A DNA stretch of 64,000 nt. It comes from Butyrivibrio sp. INlla14. Lineage in GTDB: Bacteria; Bacillota; Clostridia; Lachnospirales; Lachnospiraceae. How positions within the stretch are numbered: the stretch's first letter is position 1; each line of letters starts with the position of its first letter. A program made the position numbers and the translations under genes. The notes beneath the pieces are model-generated. The model was given only the letters and a program-made list of their open reading frames with translations. It was not told where the DNA came from and made no database searches. Location: NCBI RefSeq assembly GCF_900102515.1, contig NZ_FMVS01000012.1, positions 1-64,000 of the forward strand, given 5' to 3'. Below, piece after piece: positions 33,031 through 41,728 of this stretch.

Positions 33031-34782
33031 TTATCGAGGCATGAAGCCCTCTTTCACTGTTTTTCCAATGGGTTTTGTCCTCTCCACCATTCCTTCGTAG
33101 CAGGAATTTGGTGTGTAGTAATAACTATTTTTTTCATCACTGGAAATATATACAGTAACTCCGTCAAGATCCACCGCCTCAACATTTGAATCTTCAAAGG
33201 GAATCGGCACAATATAGTAGTTCTCAGTAAGATGATGCTTAACAAATACCATGTTGTCGGTAAAATAGTTGTCTATCCAGCTTGCAAAATTAATAAAAAT
33301 AACTCCTATTAAAAGTGCCAGGACTATGGATTTCTTTTGCACCATAACAGAGGCATTCTCGCCTATCATGCACAAGGGCAAAAGAAGTAAAAATGCAAGG
33401 CCATATCTTATAAATGGCGCAGTCATAAACCACAGGATAAGATTGGCAATGATGCATCCGTAAAAGATGACCATGCCAGGCCTTAGACTCTTTGAGGCAA
33501 GTCTTCTTACAAAAGTAACAGCCATAAGGAGGATTCCCAGAATCTGTGAGTAAATCAGCATTTCCTCGTAGTGTGCCTTCTCGCTCCACCATATAGGAAG
33601 CCAGTCAGAAATTGGGGCGTGTAGCTTTTCAACATCATAAAGGCATCTTCCCCAAACCTTGATCTGGGCCGCATCGTGCCTTAGGTAATCGGCAGGAACC
33701 TTCCATACCAGGTTAAAAAGATCTATGGAATCCACCGGATAGATCAGCCAGCCAGATAATATGACGTTCCTTGCAAGAAATGGCGCGATACAGATAAGGC
33801 CAATTATCAGGTAGGATACAAGTTCCTTCCACATTTTTTCTTTTACCAAAAGAAAAAGAGGAAATACCACAAGGATAACCATAGCCGCAGCGGAGAGCTT
33901 CATTGACACTGCAAACACTGAGAGCAGTGTCAGGCGCCCTGTTACTGCAATGTCTGAAGTTGTTTGGGTTTTATTTACTGTTTTCTTATCGTCTGTTTTT
34001 CTGGTTCCAGTGCTATTGCTGCGTCTTTCAACAAAATGCACTGCCCACTCGCACAAAATGTACATTGCAAAAAACATTGTGCCGTAATCTGTTGCAGGGG
34101 ACTGAAGGCCCACCATCTCAGTAAATGCATAGATAACGATGGCAATCCTTGCAAAATCTCCCACATGAGATTCATGCTCTTTCCAGTCAAACAAGCCATT
34201 TACTGCATAGCAAGTGTAAAGAGCCATGACCGCGCCAGTTACAGTGTGAAGGGCAAAGGGCAGGATAAAACTAAGTGTAAACAAGGCGCAGAATGACAGA
34301 TATGCGCTGTTGTAGCCAAAGTGCTGCTGCAGATTGGCAAGCCCCTTAACAATCCCGTATTCCTCAATTACCCTTATGGCCTGGGCATGATAAATCCCTG
34401 TATCTGTATGGAATTTTCCCCTAGACGTAAAAAAAGCCGCCGCGAGAATTATAAGAGTATAAGTCAGGCCGCAAGTTCTATTTTTAATAAATATGGATTT
34501 GAGTTTGGTAAGGGATAAAGATAATTCTTTTCGCAAAAAATATCCACAAACCGCCAGTGTTATTAGCATCAACACGTGGCATATTGCTCCAACCTTGTAG
34601 AAAAGGCTGAATATTTCCGCATAAACAGATAGAGCCACGAAACCAGTCGTGGCAATTCCTGTGATAGAAAGCCTATCAAGGTCCACCACCGGGATGAACC
34701 TTGATAAAGCCTTATTAACTATGATTCCTGCCACAAGACATATGGCAAGCATGTATGCAAAACTAAGTAGAACTATCAGCAT
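33031..34782 (-). CDS. Polytopic membrane protein, candidate GT-C-type enzyme or polymerase
   Basis: 583 residues with about 12-14 predicted helices. After four helices the first large extracytoplasmic loop reads SRGKFHTDTGIYHAQAIRVI, an acidic loop like the substrate loop of GT-C transferases; a Tyr/Trp-rich loop (APISDWLPIWWSEKAHYEEM) follows later. About 85 C-terminal residues form a small extracytoplasmic domain. It resembles large LIC_10190-type membrane proteins but I cannot assign a reaction. It lies 12 nt downstream of the GH25 gene and directly upstream of the rfb promoter. Possible roles are adding a side sugar outside the membrane or polymerisation. GGAG 5 nt before the ATG. Confidence 0.65.
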   Translation of the reverse strand: MLIVLLSFAYMLAICLVAGIIVNKALSRFIPVVDLDRLSITGIATTGFVALSVYAEIFSLFYKVGAICHVLMLITLAVCGYFLRKELSLSLTKLKSIFIKNRTCGLTYTLIILAAAFFTSRGKFHTDTGIYHAQAIRVIEEYGIVKGLANLQQHFGYNSAYLSFCALFTLSFILPFALHTVTGAVMALYTCYAVNGLFDWKEHESHVGDFARIAIVIYAFTEMVGLQSPATDYGTMFFAMYILCEWAVHFVERRSNSTGTRKTDDKKTVNKTQTTSDIAVTGRLTLLSVFAVSMKLSAAAMVILVVFPLFLLVKEKMWKELVSYLIIGLICIAPFLARNVILSGWLIYPVDSIDLFNLVWKVPADYLRHDAAQIKVWGRCLYDVEKLHAPISDWLPIWWSEKAHYEEMLIYSQILGILLMAVTFVRRLASKSLRPGMVIFYGCIIANLILWFMTAPFIRYGLAFLLLLPLCMIGENASVMVQKKSIVLALLIGVIFINFASWIDNYFTDNMVFVKHHLTENYYIVPIPFEDSNVEAVDLDGVTVYISSDEKNSYYYTPNSCYEGMVERTKPIGKTVKEGFMPR

Positions 34783-34793
34783 AGTATCTCCAA

Positions 34794-37700
34794 TCAGTAG
34801 CAGATGTTCATATCAACGTTTCCTGAAATACCTGTAACTCTTCCCTTGGAAGAATACTGCCACATATCATATCTGGAGCCATTGTAAGTAACTGCTTTAG
34901 CGTATTGAGCAAGCCAGATACGATAGTTTGTGATCTGTGAAGTATTGATGTAGCTTGTAAACCAGGTCTTGTTTGCATAAACACCAGCTTTGTATCCAGC
35001 GTTCTGTATTGTTCCGCAGAAAGCCTTAATATTGGCGGTTCTCTGAGCTGCACTAATGTTATCTCCACGGCCATGGCTGGCTTCCACATCCAGGTAAACA
35101 GGATATGAAATGTTGTAGCCCTTGATCAGATTGATAACCATAGAAGCCTCTTCTACAGCCTCTACCTCATTGACAGCCTGGGTAAAGAAATATACACCAA
35201 CTCTGATTCCAGCGTTCTGAGCCCCCTGAATGTTTGCTCTGAACTTAGGATCCTCAATAAGTGCTCCCTGAGATGATCCTCTGTATCCGCATCTGATGAT
35301 AACAAAGCTTACTCCGGAATTCTTAACTGCCTTCCAGTCAATGTTTCCATTCCACTTACTAACGTCAATTCCCATTGTACCCTGGCCTGCCTGAAGTGCT
35401 CCGTCAGAACCAAAGGTGTATTTTGCTCCCTGAATAACCTGCTCGCCAGTTACATAATTGCCGTTCTTGTCGTAGAAATAAGTCTTGCCGCCTATTGTCT
35501 GCCATCCAGTATATCTGTAGGCTGTAGCAGCCTTTCTCTTATAGAGCTTAGCTCCTGAGTAGTAATCCTCGTAAGTAGCTTCTCTGTAGGTTCCATCAGA
35601 CTTAAGAACGTACAGAACATTTCCGTTCTTGTCCTTTAAGGTTGTACCTTTGCCAACAACTTTAAGTGCTATCGTATTATCGGCATATCCTGTAGCCTTA
35701 ACAGTGATAGTAGCATCACCTGCTGACTTACCATTGACTGTGGCTTTGTCAGAAATTGTAGCGACATTAGTGTTGCTGGACTCCAGTGCAATAGAAGCAT
35801 TCTTGTCTGTTGAAGAAAGCTTGATTGACTGTCCCTCGCAAAGAGTGATCTTGGTGATGGACATTGGGACTTTGTTTCCCTCTTTTGCTGTTACTTCAAC
35901 GTTTATAGTAAGTGGCTTATATGCGCTGTTAGCTGTAGTATCTGTTACTGTGATTGTTGTCTTATTAGCACTAACACCTGTAACTTTACCATCTGCTGTT
36001 ACTGTAGCAATCTTCTCATCAGCTGACTTATATGTAAGCTTTGCATTTGCAGGCTCTGTAACTTTTATCTGTACGGTATCTGAAACCTTAACTGTAAGAG
36101 AAGTACTCTCAGCCTTCATTTCCTTGGCATCGGCCTTAGAAACTGTAACAACAACCTTAAAGTCATTATACCCAGTAGCCTTGATAGTGATATTAGCTGT
36201 TCCCTCGGCTACTGCCTTAACGTTACCATCCTTATCAACTGTTGCAACTGAAGTTTTGTCTGATTCAAAAGATGCTGCTGACTGAGCAGGATCTGTAACC
36301 TTAATCTGTGTTGTGTCGCCAGCCTTCATCGCAAGTGTGGCTGGTGCACCCTGGATATTCTTCTTATCTGCAGGAGTAACCTTTATGGTTACACTGCCAT
36401 CGTTGTAACCCTCAGCCTTTATTGTAATCTTAGCTTCACCTTCTGCAAGTCCCTTAACTGAACCGTCAGATGAAAGCTCAACCTTGTCATTTCCAGAAGC
36501 TATAGCATAAGATACGCTCTTGCCATCAGCAGATGCACCAATTGACTTAGTTTCACCAACTTTAACATCAATTGTTGATCCGTTGATTGAGAAGTCCTTT
36601 TTCTGCTCAGGTACATCTTCAACAGTTATAGTTACTGAAGCTGGTTCGCAATTCTCTGCAGATGCGGTAATTGTGGCAGTCCCTGCTTTCTTGGCTGTAA
36701 GAGTGGTACCGGAAACAGAAACTACTTCAATATTATCTGAAGAGTATTCTACGGTTTTACTTGTTCCAGTTGAAGAAATAGTCTGCGTTTCACCAACCTT
36801 CATAGTTTTATCTAGATCAGAAATTGTAATCTTATCTTTCTGTGGCTGAGTTGAAGATTCTCCAGAGGACTCTCCATTTCCTTCTCCAGGATTCTCAACT
36901 GTGCTAGATGAACCAGTACTAGCTTTTCCTCTTGCAAATCCAAGGAACATCCACTTTCTTGTTCCCACCATAGATGTGCTTGATGGATTAGGGATGTCAT
37001 CTTTTTTAACTTCTTCATATGTGAAGTTTCCATCGGAGCTCTCGCCAACGGCTGTCTGAGTTGATTCAACCCATTCAACTGTATCTTCAAGCTTGGACTC
37101 TACCTCAGTCTTAACAGCTGTATCTTCCTTGGCTGCATTGACCTGAGACTCCTTCTTGACCTCGTTGCTGACATCAACTGCCTTCATCTCAACTGTATCT
37201 TTTACAGTTACAGTCTTAGTCTTGATCTCAAGTTTGTAATTCTCGTATCCTTCAGGAAGGGCCTTAGGAGTAACCTTGTACTCACCCTTAGTGATATCTT
37301 TTTTATAAATGATTCCGTCCTGGTCATGGTCATTATAGGTAACCTTAGTTCCGTCAGGACCTACAACCTCAATCTCAAGAGGAAGGTTAGCGACAAGCTT
37401 GTTGGTTTCTGAATTTATGAACTTAACCTTGATGTCGCTCTTGATACTTGTAACAGTCATCTTGATAGTTACATTCTCAGCATCATCGGCAACCTCAACC
37501 TCTTCTTCCTCTGCCATATTGTCCTCAGAAACAAGCTCTGCTGCCATAGCTCTAGCTCTTTCTGCATCAGCCACAGCTATTAGTCCACTCTCTCCAACAA
37601 CCATGTCATCGCCAATTGTCATTGTAGAACCAACATCAGCAAAAGAAGCCAGCTGTGATCTGTTGTTTTTAGCTGATACATAAAAGGTAGCTGTTAATAT

Positions 37701-38450
37701 TCCGCCCGCAACCAGGAGAATTGCAAATATAGCAGCAATCCTTTCTACAGCAGTTGTCTTTGATAGGAATGCAATAATTCTTGCTGGGAATGAATCTCTA
37801 TCATCCCTGTCATCTCTATCTCTGCGACGATCTCTCCTACTACGACGCGAGCCTCTGTCATCTCTTCCACCAGAACGTCTATTGTCACCAGGATAATAAA
37901 TATCCTCATCTACATCATCATTCTCAGGATAGTAATCTTCCTCAGGATAATCGTCGTCCTCATAACGATCGTCTATCTCATCTTCTTCTGGATAGTCATC
38001 CTCTTCGTAACGGTCATCTATTTCATCATCTTCTGGATAATCATCTGGATAATCATCTGGATATTCATCATCCTCATAGCGATCGTCTACTTCATCTTCT
38101 TCCGGGTAATCGTCATCGTCCTCATAGCGATTGTCTACTACCTCATCTTCCTCTGGATAGTCATCTTCGTAACGATTATCCACTTCGTCCTCTTCTGGAT
38201 AGTCATCTGGATATTCATCATCCTCATAGCGATCGTCTACTTCGTCTTCTTCCGGATAGTCATCCTCTTCATAGCGATCATCTATCTCATCTTCTGAATA
38301 ATCATCATCTTCGTAACGATCGTCGTCATCCTCATAATAATCAGCATCATCGTACTCTTCATCGAAATCCTCATCGAAATCAATGACTTCATCACGATAA
38401 TGCTCTCTTTCTCTCTTTCCCCTAGGTTTATTTCCAAATAATTTTTTCAT
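34794..38450 (-). CDS. Giant membrane-anchored GH25 muramidase with polyacidic tail and Ig-like repeats
   Basis: 1218 residues from the ATG at 38450 (GGGAG 9 nt upstream; TTG at 38489 rejected). Order: a cytoplasmic polyacidic repeat (about 20-185), an Arg/Asp-rich basic patch, one transmembrane helix (about 232-255), ~230 linker residues with a carboxypeptidase-like fold piece (INSETNKLVANLPLEIEV), a series of BIG2-type Ig-like domains (about 520-930), a wall-binding-like repeat (GWQTIGGKTYFYDKNGNYVT) and a C-terminal GH25 lysozyme domain (about 1026-1218) with GIDVSKWNG and the catalytic YLDVEA. It should cut the MurNAc-GlcNAc backbone. A secreted-type enzyme tethered through a ~230-residue cytoplasmic region is unusual. 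Confidence 0.9.
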   Translation of the reverse strand: MKKLFGNKPRGKREREHYRDEVIDFDEDFDEEYDDADYYEDDDDRYEDDDYSEDEIDDRYEEDDYPEEDEVDDRYEDDEYPDDYPEEDEVDNRYEDDYPEEDEVVDNRYEDDDDYPEEDEVDDRYEDDEYPDDYPDDYPEDDEIDDRYEEDDYPEEDEIDDRYEDDDYPEEDYYPENDDVDEDIYYPGDNRRSGGRDDRGSRRSRRDRRRDRDDRDDRDSFPARIIAFLSKTTAVERIAAIFAILLVAGGILTATFYVSAKNNRSQLASFADVGSTMTIGDDMVVGESGLIAVADAERARAMAAELVSEDNMAEEEEVEVADDAENVTIKMTVTSIKSDIKVKFINSETNKLVANLPLEIEVVGPDGTKVTYNDHDQDGIIYKKDITKGEYKVTPKALPEGYENYKLEIKTKTVTVKDTVEMKAVDVSNEVKKESQVNAAKEDTAVKTEVESKLEDTVEWVESTQTAVGESSDGNFTYEEVKKDDIPNPSSTSMVGTRKWMFLGFARGKASTGSSSTVENPGEGNGESSGESSTQPQKDKITISDLDKTMKVGETQTISSTGTSKTVEYSSDNIEVVSVSGTTLTAKKAGTATITASAENCEPASVTITVEDVPEQKKDFSINGSTIDVKVGETKSIGASADGKSVSYAIASGNDKVELSSDGSVKGLAEGEAKITIKAEGYNDGSVTIKVTPADKKNIQGAPATLAMKAGDTTQIKVTDPAQSAASFESDKTSVATVDKDGNVKAVAEGTANITIKATGYNDFKVVVTVSKADAKEMKAESTSLTVKVSDTVQIKVTEPANAKLTYKSADEKIATVTADGKVTGVSANKTTITVTDTTANSAYKPLTINVEVTAKEGNKVPMSITKITLCEGQSIKLSSTDKNASIALESSNTNVATISDKATVNGKSAGDATITVKATGYADNTIALKVVGKGTTLKDKNGNVLYVLKSDGTYREATYEDYYSGAKLYKRKAATAYRYTGWQTIGGKTYFYDKNGNYVTGEQVIQGAKYTFGSDGALQAGQGTMGIDVSKWNGNIDWKAVKNSGVSFVIIRCGYRGSSQGALIEDPKFRANIQGAQNAGIRVGVYFFTQAVNEVEAVEEASMVINLIKGYNISYPVYLDVEASHGRGDNISAAQRTANIKAFCGTIQNAGYKAGVYANKTWFTSYINTSQITNYRIWLAQYAKAVTYNGSRYDMWQYSSKGRVTGISGNVDMNICY
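37900..38345 (-). repeat. In-frame repeat encoding the polyacidic tail
   Basis: Degenerate tandem repeat inside the GH25 gene. The coded module approximates DDRYEDDxYPEEDEV (14-17 residues; ten or so copies, some with extra YPDD). On the plus strand it appears as recurring TCATCCTCATAGCGATCGTC and CTTCTTCCGGATAGTCATC words. Such repeats are prone to copy-number change. Confidence 0.85.
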
Positions 38451-38499
38451 ACTTTTTATCTCCCTTGGCTTATGCCAAAACTCCACCAAATATAGAGCT

Positions 38500-38529
38500 A
38501 TTGTATCACTACGCCCATCATATAGGCAA
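38500..38529 (-). promoter_or_regulatory. Candidate promoter of the GH25 gene
   Basis: Minus strand TTGCCT (38524-38529), 18-nt spacer, TACAAT (38500-38505), 50 nt before the ATG. Confidence 0.55.
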
Positions 38530-38640
38530 CCTTAGCAATAAAACCTTCTTGTTATGCATTTATGTCTGAGCTGTTCCCATCGCTATTTCTCGGCTAAATC
38601 GCCATCTTACCCTTCTAAAAGCAGTTGAAGTTGCCCTCAA

Positions 38641-39073
38641 ACATGCGGAAACTTGATTCTAAGGAATATGCATGTACTTCGAGAAGTTTTGAATTCTGCT
38701 GCATACACGCGGAAACCTAATCACAAAGAATGCGCATGTACTTCGAAAAAGCTTGAATTTGGCTGCATACACGCAGATAGTAATTTGCAGCTTGTATACA
38801 TGTACAATCTATTCTAGCGCTATCATCAGGAAACACGCCAATATAGATACTATTGAAATCCGCGTGTATATTCATGGGCAGAGAAATTATCAGGATACAT
38901 GTGCTAAGAATGGAAGCAGACAGCGCATGTATATTCATACAATAGATAATATCAGGATACACGTACTTAGAAGTAGAGACTGGTGGCGCGTGTATGATAG
39001 ATTTCCTGGACATTTTCCGAATACCGAATACACGCGGATTCTGCGGGAGTAGCAATCCGCATGTCAAGAGATT
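38641..39073. repeat. Array of about seven imperfect dyads (TACACG...CGTGTA) in an intergenic gap
   Basis: The 765-base gap between the GH25 start and the GGDEF gene has no ORF I would support. It contains about seven inverted repeats of 33-46 bp whose arms follow ATACACGCGGA ... TCCGCGTGTAT: near 38642-38674, 38703-38741, 38766-38802, 38832-38870, 38894-38932, 38955-38995 and 39026-39065. The first two are also part of a ~63-bp direct repeat (38641-38702 and 38703-38766) sharing CATGTACTTCGA and TTGAATT. Outside the array, 38530-38640 shows nothing. Confidence 0.75.
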
Positions 39074-39131
39074 TGCAAATAAAGAATATCTCACTCGTTT
39101 CCCAATTGTTATATCAACCTTTAATATATAT

Positions 39132-39159
39132 TTAAGAATAGATATTATCGAAATATAGT
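39132..39159 (+). promoter_or_regulatory. Candidate promoter of the GGDEF gene
   Basis: Plus strand TTAAGA (39132-39137), 16-nt spacer, TATAGT (39154-39159), 57 nt before the ATG. The area is very AT-rich, so other choices exist. Confidence 0.4.
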
Positions 39160-39215
39160 ATTATTTATAGTAGATAGTATTTATTGTGAGAGCTATGTCT
39201 TCAAGGAGGGGTGCT

Positions 39216-40868
39216 ATGTCTGCGAAGATGAAAAATATATTTCGAAAGTCCCTGATAATAGTCATTTTACTTGCGCTTGCAACAACTAGTAGCGGATATT
39301 CTGCTAATACTGAAACAAAAGCTGACGGCAACGATAGTGTGGTGGATTTTGAGCATAATCTCGATGATTATGTGCCCGCCAAGAAAAAATACAATTTCTA
39401 CTTCACTTATAAGATAGTTCATCCCTGGTGGGACGCAGTGGCGCTTGGGATGGAGGATGCTCAGAAGAAATATCTGGAAAACGGGATCGTCATTACTTAT
39501 GAGTATATGGCTCCTGATGCCGCTTCTTATGAAGATCAGACCAAGCGCTTATTGAAGGCTCAGGAAGGAAACTACGATGTAATTGGCGTGGATGTGGCAG
39601 ATGATGAAAAGATAGAATCCCAGGACGATCTTCGTGCAGCTATAGGCAGGATGAAAACTCTTTTGTCCCTTAACCGCTTCGCTCTGGTAGATAAAGATGA
39701 CATAGTTTACACGCAGTATACCACCTATACCGGTGGAAGCAGGCATCCTTTCCTGGCAAGGAAAACTCTGGACGACAAAATGATAAGCACCGTATTCATC
39801 TATGGTTCATCCAAAGAGCTCTGTCTTGCTATTCCAATAGATATAAAATTACTTGGAAAACAGTTTAAAGCATGCTTTGTTCAGATCAATATAAATGACA
39901 TAGTTGAACTACTTGCTTTTGATGATCAGGAAAGTACTCATTTTGCGCTGTATTCTACAAATGGTGGAAACCTATCTGAAACTGAGCTGGGCCCAATTAT
40001 AGGAACAAAAAATATTTTTGATGCCACAAAAGGTACTGTTTCAGATGAAAAGTGGAATTCATTCCGGGATGATTTTGCAAATGAGAAAAAGGGAACATTA
40101 ACTTTTACTATAAGAGACGACGTAGTAGATACTATTTTCTATCAGCCCGTGCCAGACACCGGATGGGAGCTGGTTGTAATGATCCGCGAGAGTGTTATTC
40201 AGGATCAGATCAAGGAAATCAGCGATCAAAGTCTTGTCGCCAATAACATACATATAATATTCCTGCTTACGGTAGCTACTATATTCTCAGCTATTTTGTT
40301 CTACATGATAAGGCGTGTTACCAACGATAAGCTGGAAGAAGAAAAAGAAAACAGCAAAGTCTTCAAGAGCATGGCAAATACAGATTCAATGACAGGAGTC
40401 AGAAATAAACATGCCTACATGGAGACGGAATCTCAATTAAACATCAGGATCCGTGAAGGAACCATCGAAAAACTTGCCCTTGTTGCTTGCGATATAAATG
40501 GACTAAAATATGTCAACGACACCCAGGGGCATGCTGCCGGCGATCAGCTTATCAAGGATGCAAGCGCTCTTATTTGTGATCTTTTCAACCATGGTTCTGT
40601 ATATAGAACAGGTGGTGATGAGTTTGTTGTTCTTTTGCTGGGAAAAGGTTACGATACCAGAGGTGAAGTCATTGAAGCCTTTAATAAGCAGGTAGAAGAA
40701 AACATCAAGAACAATGGTGTTGTTGTTTCTATTGGCTATGCAACACTTCAGCCGAATGATGAACAGTTACATGATCTGTTCGAACGAGCAGACCACATGA
40801 TGTATGACCGCAAAAAGCAGTTAAAGAGCATGGGCGCAAGAACTCGAGAATTTGATGAAACCAATTAA
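39216..40868 (+). CDS. Membrane diguanylate cyclase (GGDEF) with chimeric extracytoplasmic part
   Basis: 550 residues from the ATG at 39216 (AGGAGG 6 nt upstream; starts at 39186 and 39195 lack one). Signal/anchor helix ~10-27; residues ~48-125 look like the first lobe of a periplasmic sugar-binding protein (YNFYFTYKIVHPWWDAVALG, QEGNYDVIGVDVADD) that stops abruptly; ~128-350 match a Cache-type sensor (NRFALVDKDDIVYTQYTTYT, PVPDTGWELVVMI); helix ~358-377; GGDEF domain ~395-540 with VACDINGLKYVND and RTGGDEF, so it is predicted to make c-di-GMP. The binding-protein piece is about one third of a normal one. It is one of only two plus-strand protein genes and separates loci A and B. Confidence 0.85.
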   Translation: MSAKMKNIFRKSLIIVILLALATTSSGYSANTETKADGNDSVVDFEHNLDDYVPAKKKYNFYFTYKIVHPWWDAVALGMEDAQKKYLENGIVITYEYMAPDAASYEDQTKRLLKAQEGNYDVIGVDVADDEKIESQDDLRAAIGRMKTLLSLNRFALVDKDDIVYTQYTTYTGGSRHPFLARKTLDDKMISTVFIYGSSKELCLAIPIDIKLLGKQFKACFVQININDIVELLAFDDQESTHFALYSTNGGNLSETELGPIIGTKNIFDATKGTVSDEKWNSFRDDFANEKKGTLTFTIRDDVVDTIFYQPVPDTGWELVVMIRESVIQDQIKEISDQSLVANNIHIIFLLTVATIFSAILFYMIRRVTNDKLEEEKENSKVFKSMANTDSMTGVRNKHAYMETESQLNIRIREGTIEKLALVACDINGLKYVNDTQGHAAGDQLIKDASALICDLFNHGSVYRTGGDEFVVLLLGKGYDTRGEVIEAFNKQVEENIKNNGVVVSIGYATLQPNDEQLHDLFERADHMMYDRKKQLKSMGARTREFDETN

Positions 40869-40874
40869 TACAAT

Positions 40875-40903
40875 GAGGCTGCCTTAAATCGGCAGCCTCT
40901 TTA
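40875..40903 (+). terminator. Terminator after the GGDEF gene
   Basis: Perfect 9-bp stem GAGGCTGCC (40875-40883) / GGCAGCCTC (40891-40899) with a 7-nt loop and TTTAC after it, 6 nt past the stop codon. The convergent minus-strand gene ends at 40935 and could use the same stem. Confidence 0.8.
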
Positions 40904-40934
40904 CATGTCCCAAGCGCATCAAAAGCGGGAAGTT

Positions 40935-41285
40935 TTACCCTAAAATATTAAATACCATGATGCCGCCTATTATAAGCAGGGCACCAATTACCTTTTTGCT
41001 GGTTATCTTTTCCCCAAAGATAAATCTGGACATGATCATCACAAGTACATAATTAACAGGCTCCATTACTACAGTTCCCATGTAGCCAAGCTTATCATCG
41101 CCGTAGCAGACGATGCAGATTACCATGGACAACACTAAGAGTCCGTACCCTATTATCACGTAGGGATTCAAATACTCTTTGATAAAAGAGCTATGCTCCT
41201 TGTTGGCACTCTTTTTAAGGAGCATCTGTGAACTGGCTGCAATGATCTCAGATAGCAGCATCAGCAAAAGAAAAACATTAAACAT
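40935..41285 (-). CDS. Small four-helix EamA/SMR-like transporter subunit B
   Basis: 116 residues from the ATG at 41285 (AGGAG 7 nt upstream; earlier in-frame starts lie inside the upstream gene). Four predicted helices with the EamA/SMR outline: MLLKKSANKEH after helix 1, MEPVNYVLVMIMSRFIFGE before helix 4 and the closing KKVIGALLIIGGIMVFN. It overlaps the preceding homologous gene by 8 nt. Paired four-helix proteins of this kind (ArnE/ArnF) form heterodimers that move undecaprenyl-linked amino-sugars across the membrane; drug/metabolite transport is the alternative. Last gene of the transcript, facing the GGDEF gene. Confidence 0.8.
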   Translation of the reverse strand: MFNVFLLLMLLSEIIAASSQMLLKKSANKEHSSFIKEYLNPYVIIGYGLLVLSMVICIVCYGDDKLGYMGTVVMEPVNYVLVMIMSRFIFGEKITSKKVIGALLIIGGIMVFNILG

Positions 41286-41700
41286 CTCTGTTCTCCTTTC
41301 CGCCTGCATCTGATCCATCCACACTATCATTAGCATTTCCGGTATTATCCTCATCAGTTCCCATATTCATGATCACAACACCCGCAATGACCAGCAATAC
41401 TCCAACAACCTTCCAGGGTGTGATTCCTGTGGAAAAGAGAAGGAAATTCCAAAGCATTGACCACAAAAGTGTGATTGCCTTATTGGCGCTGGCAACCGAA
41501 ATCTGAAACTTCTTTATCATCTGCTGCCAGATAAGTGCGTAAACTGCAAGGATCACAAACTCAAGTCCAAAAAACAGTATATATTTAAATGATAAAAATG
41601 GATGTTCTGAAGCCAGCTTCCCGGCCACAGTTGAAAGGGAATACACAATAACTGCGCCCTGAAGCTGCAGGATATCCACAATTCCTATTTTCTTTTTCAA
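41278..41700 (-). CDS. Small four-helix EamA/SMR-like transporter subunit A
   Basis: 140 residues with a TTG start (GGAG 9 nt upstream); no nearby ATG would keep helix 1. Helices: AVIVYSLSTVAGKLAS, YILFFGLEFVILAVYALIW, KAITLLWSMLWNFLLFSTGI and KVVGVLLVIAGVVIMNMG, then a hydrophilic Asp/Asn/Gly-rich tail of ~30 residues. The tail-coding region overlaps the ribosome site and start of subunit B, so the two are coupled. The tail is not part of the SMR fold and may be only the cost of the overlap. Confidence 0.78.
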   Translation of the reverse strand: MKKKIGIVDILQLQGAVIVYSLSTVAGKLASEHPFLSFKYILFFGLEFVILAVYALIWQQMIKKFQISVASANKAITLLWSMLWNFLLFSTGITPWKVVGVLLVIAGVVIMNMGTDEDNTGNANDSVDGSDAGGKENRDV

Positions 41701-41728
41701 TTTTTATTTCTCCGTTAACTCTACAGTC

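Noticed and set aside
37781..38386. Plus-strand frame coding a His/Asp/Leu-rich protein opposite the GH25 tail
   Set aside because: It is the antisense image of the acidic repeat, with no start signal or family.
38641..39073. CRISPR array or coding region
   Set aside because: Units are degenerate palindromes with uneven length, and the open frames across it on both strands lack ribosome sites and family motifs.
40935..41700. A single EamA gene broken by a frameshift
   Set aside because: Each part is a complete four-helix protein and subunit B has its own AGGAG site; the short overlap is normal coupling.
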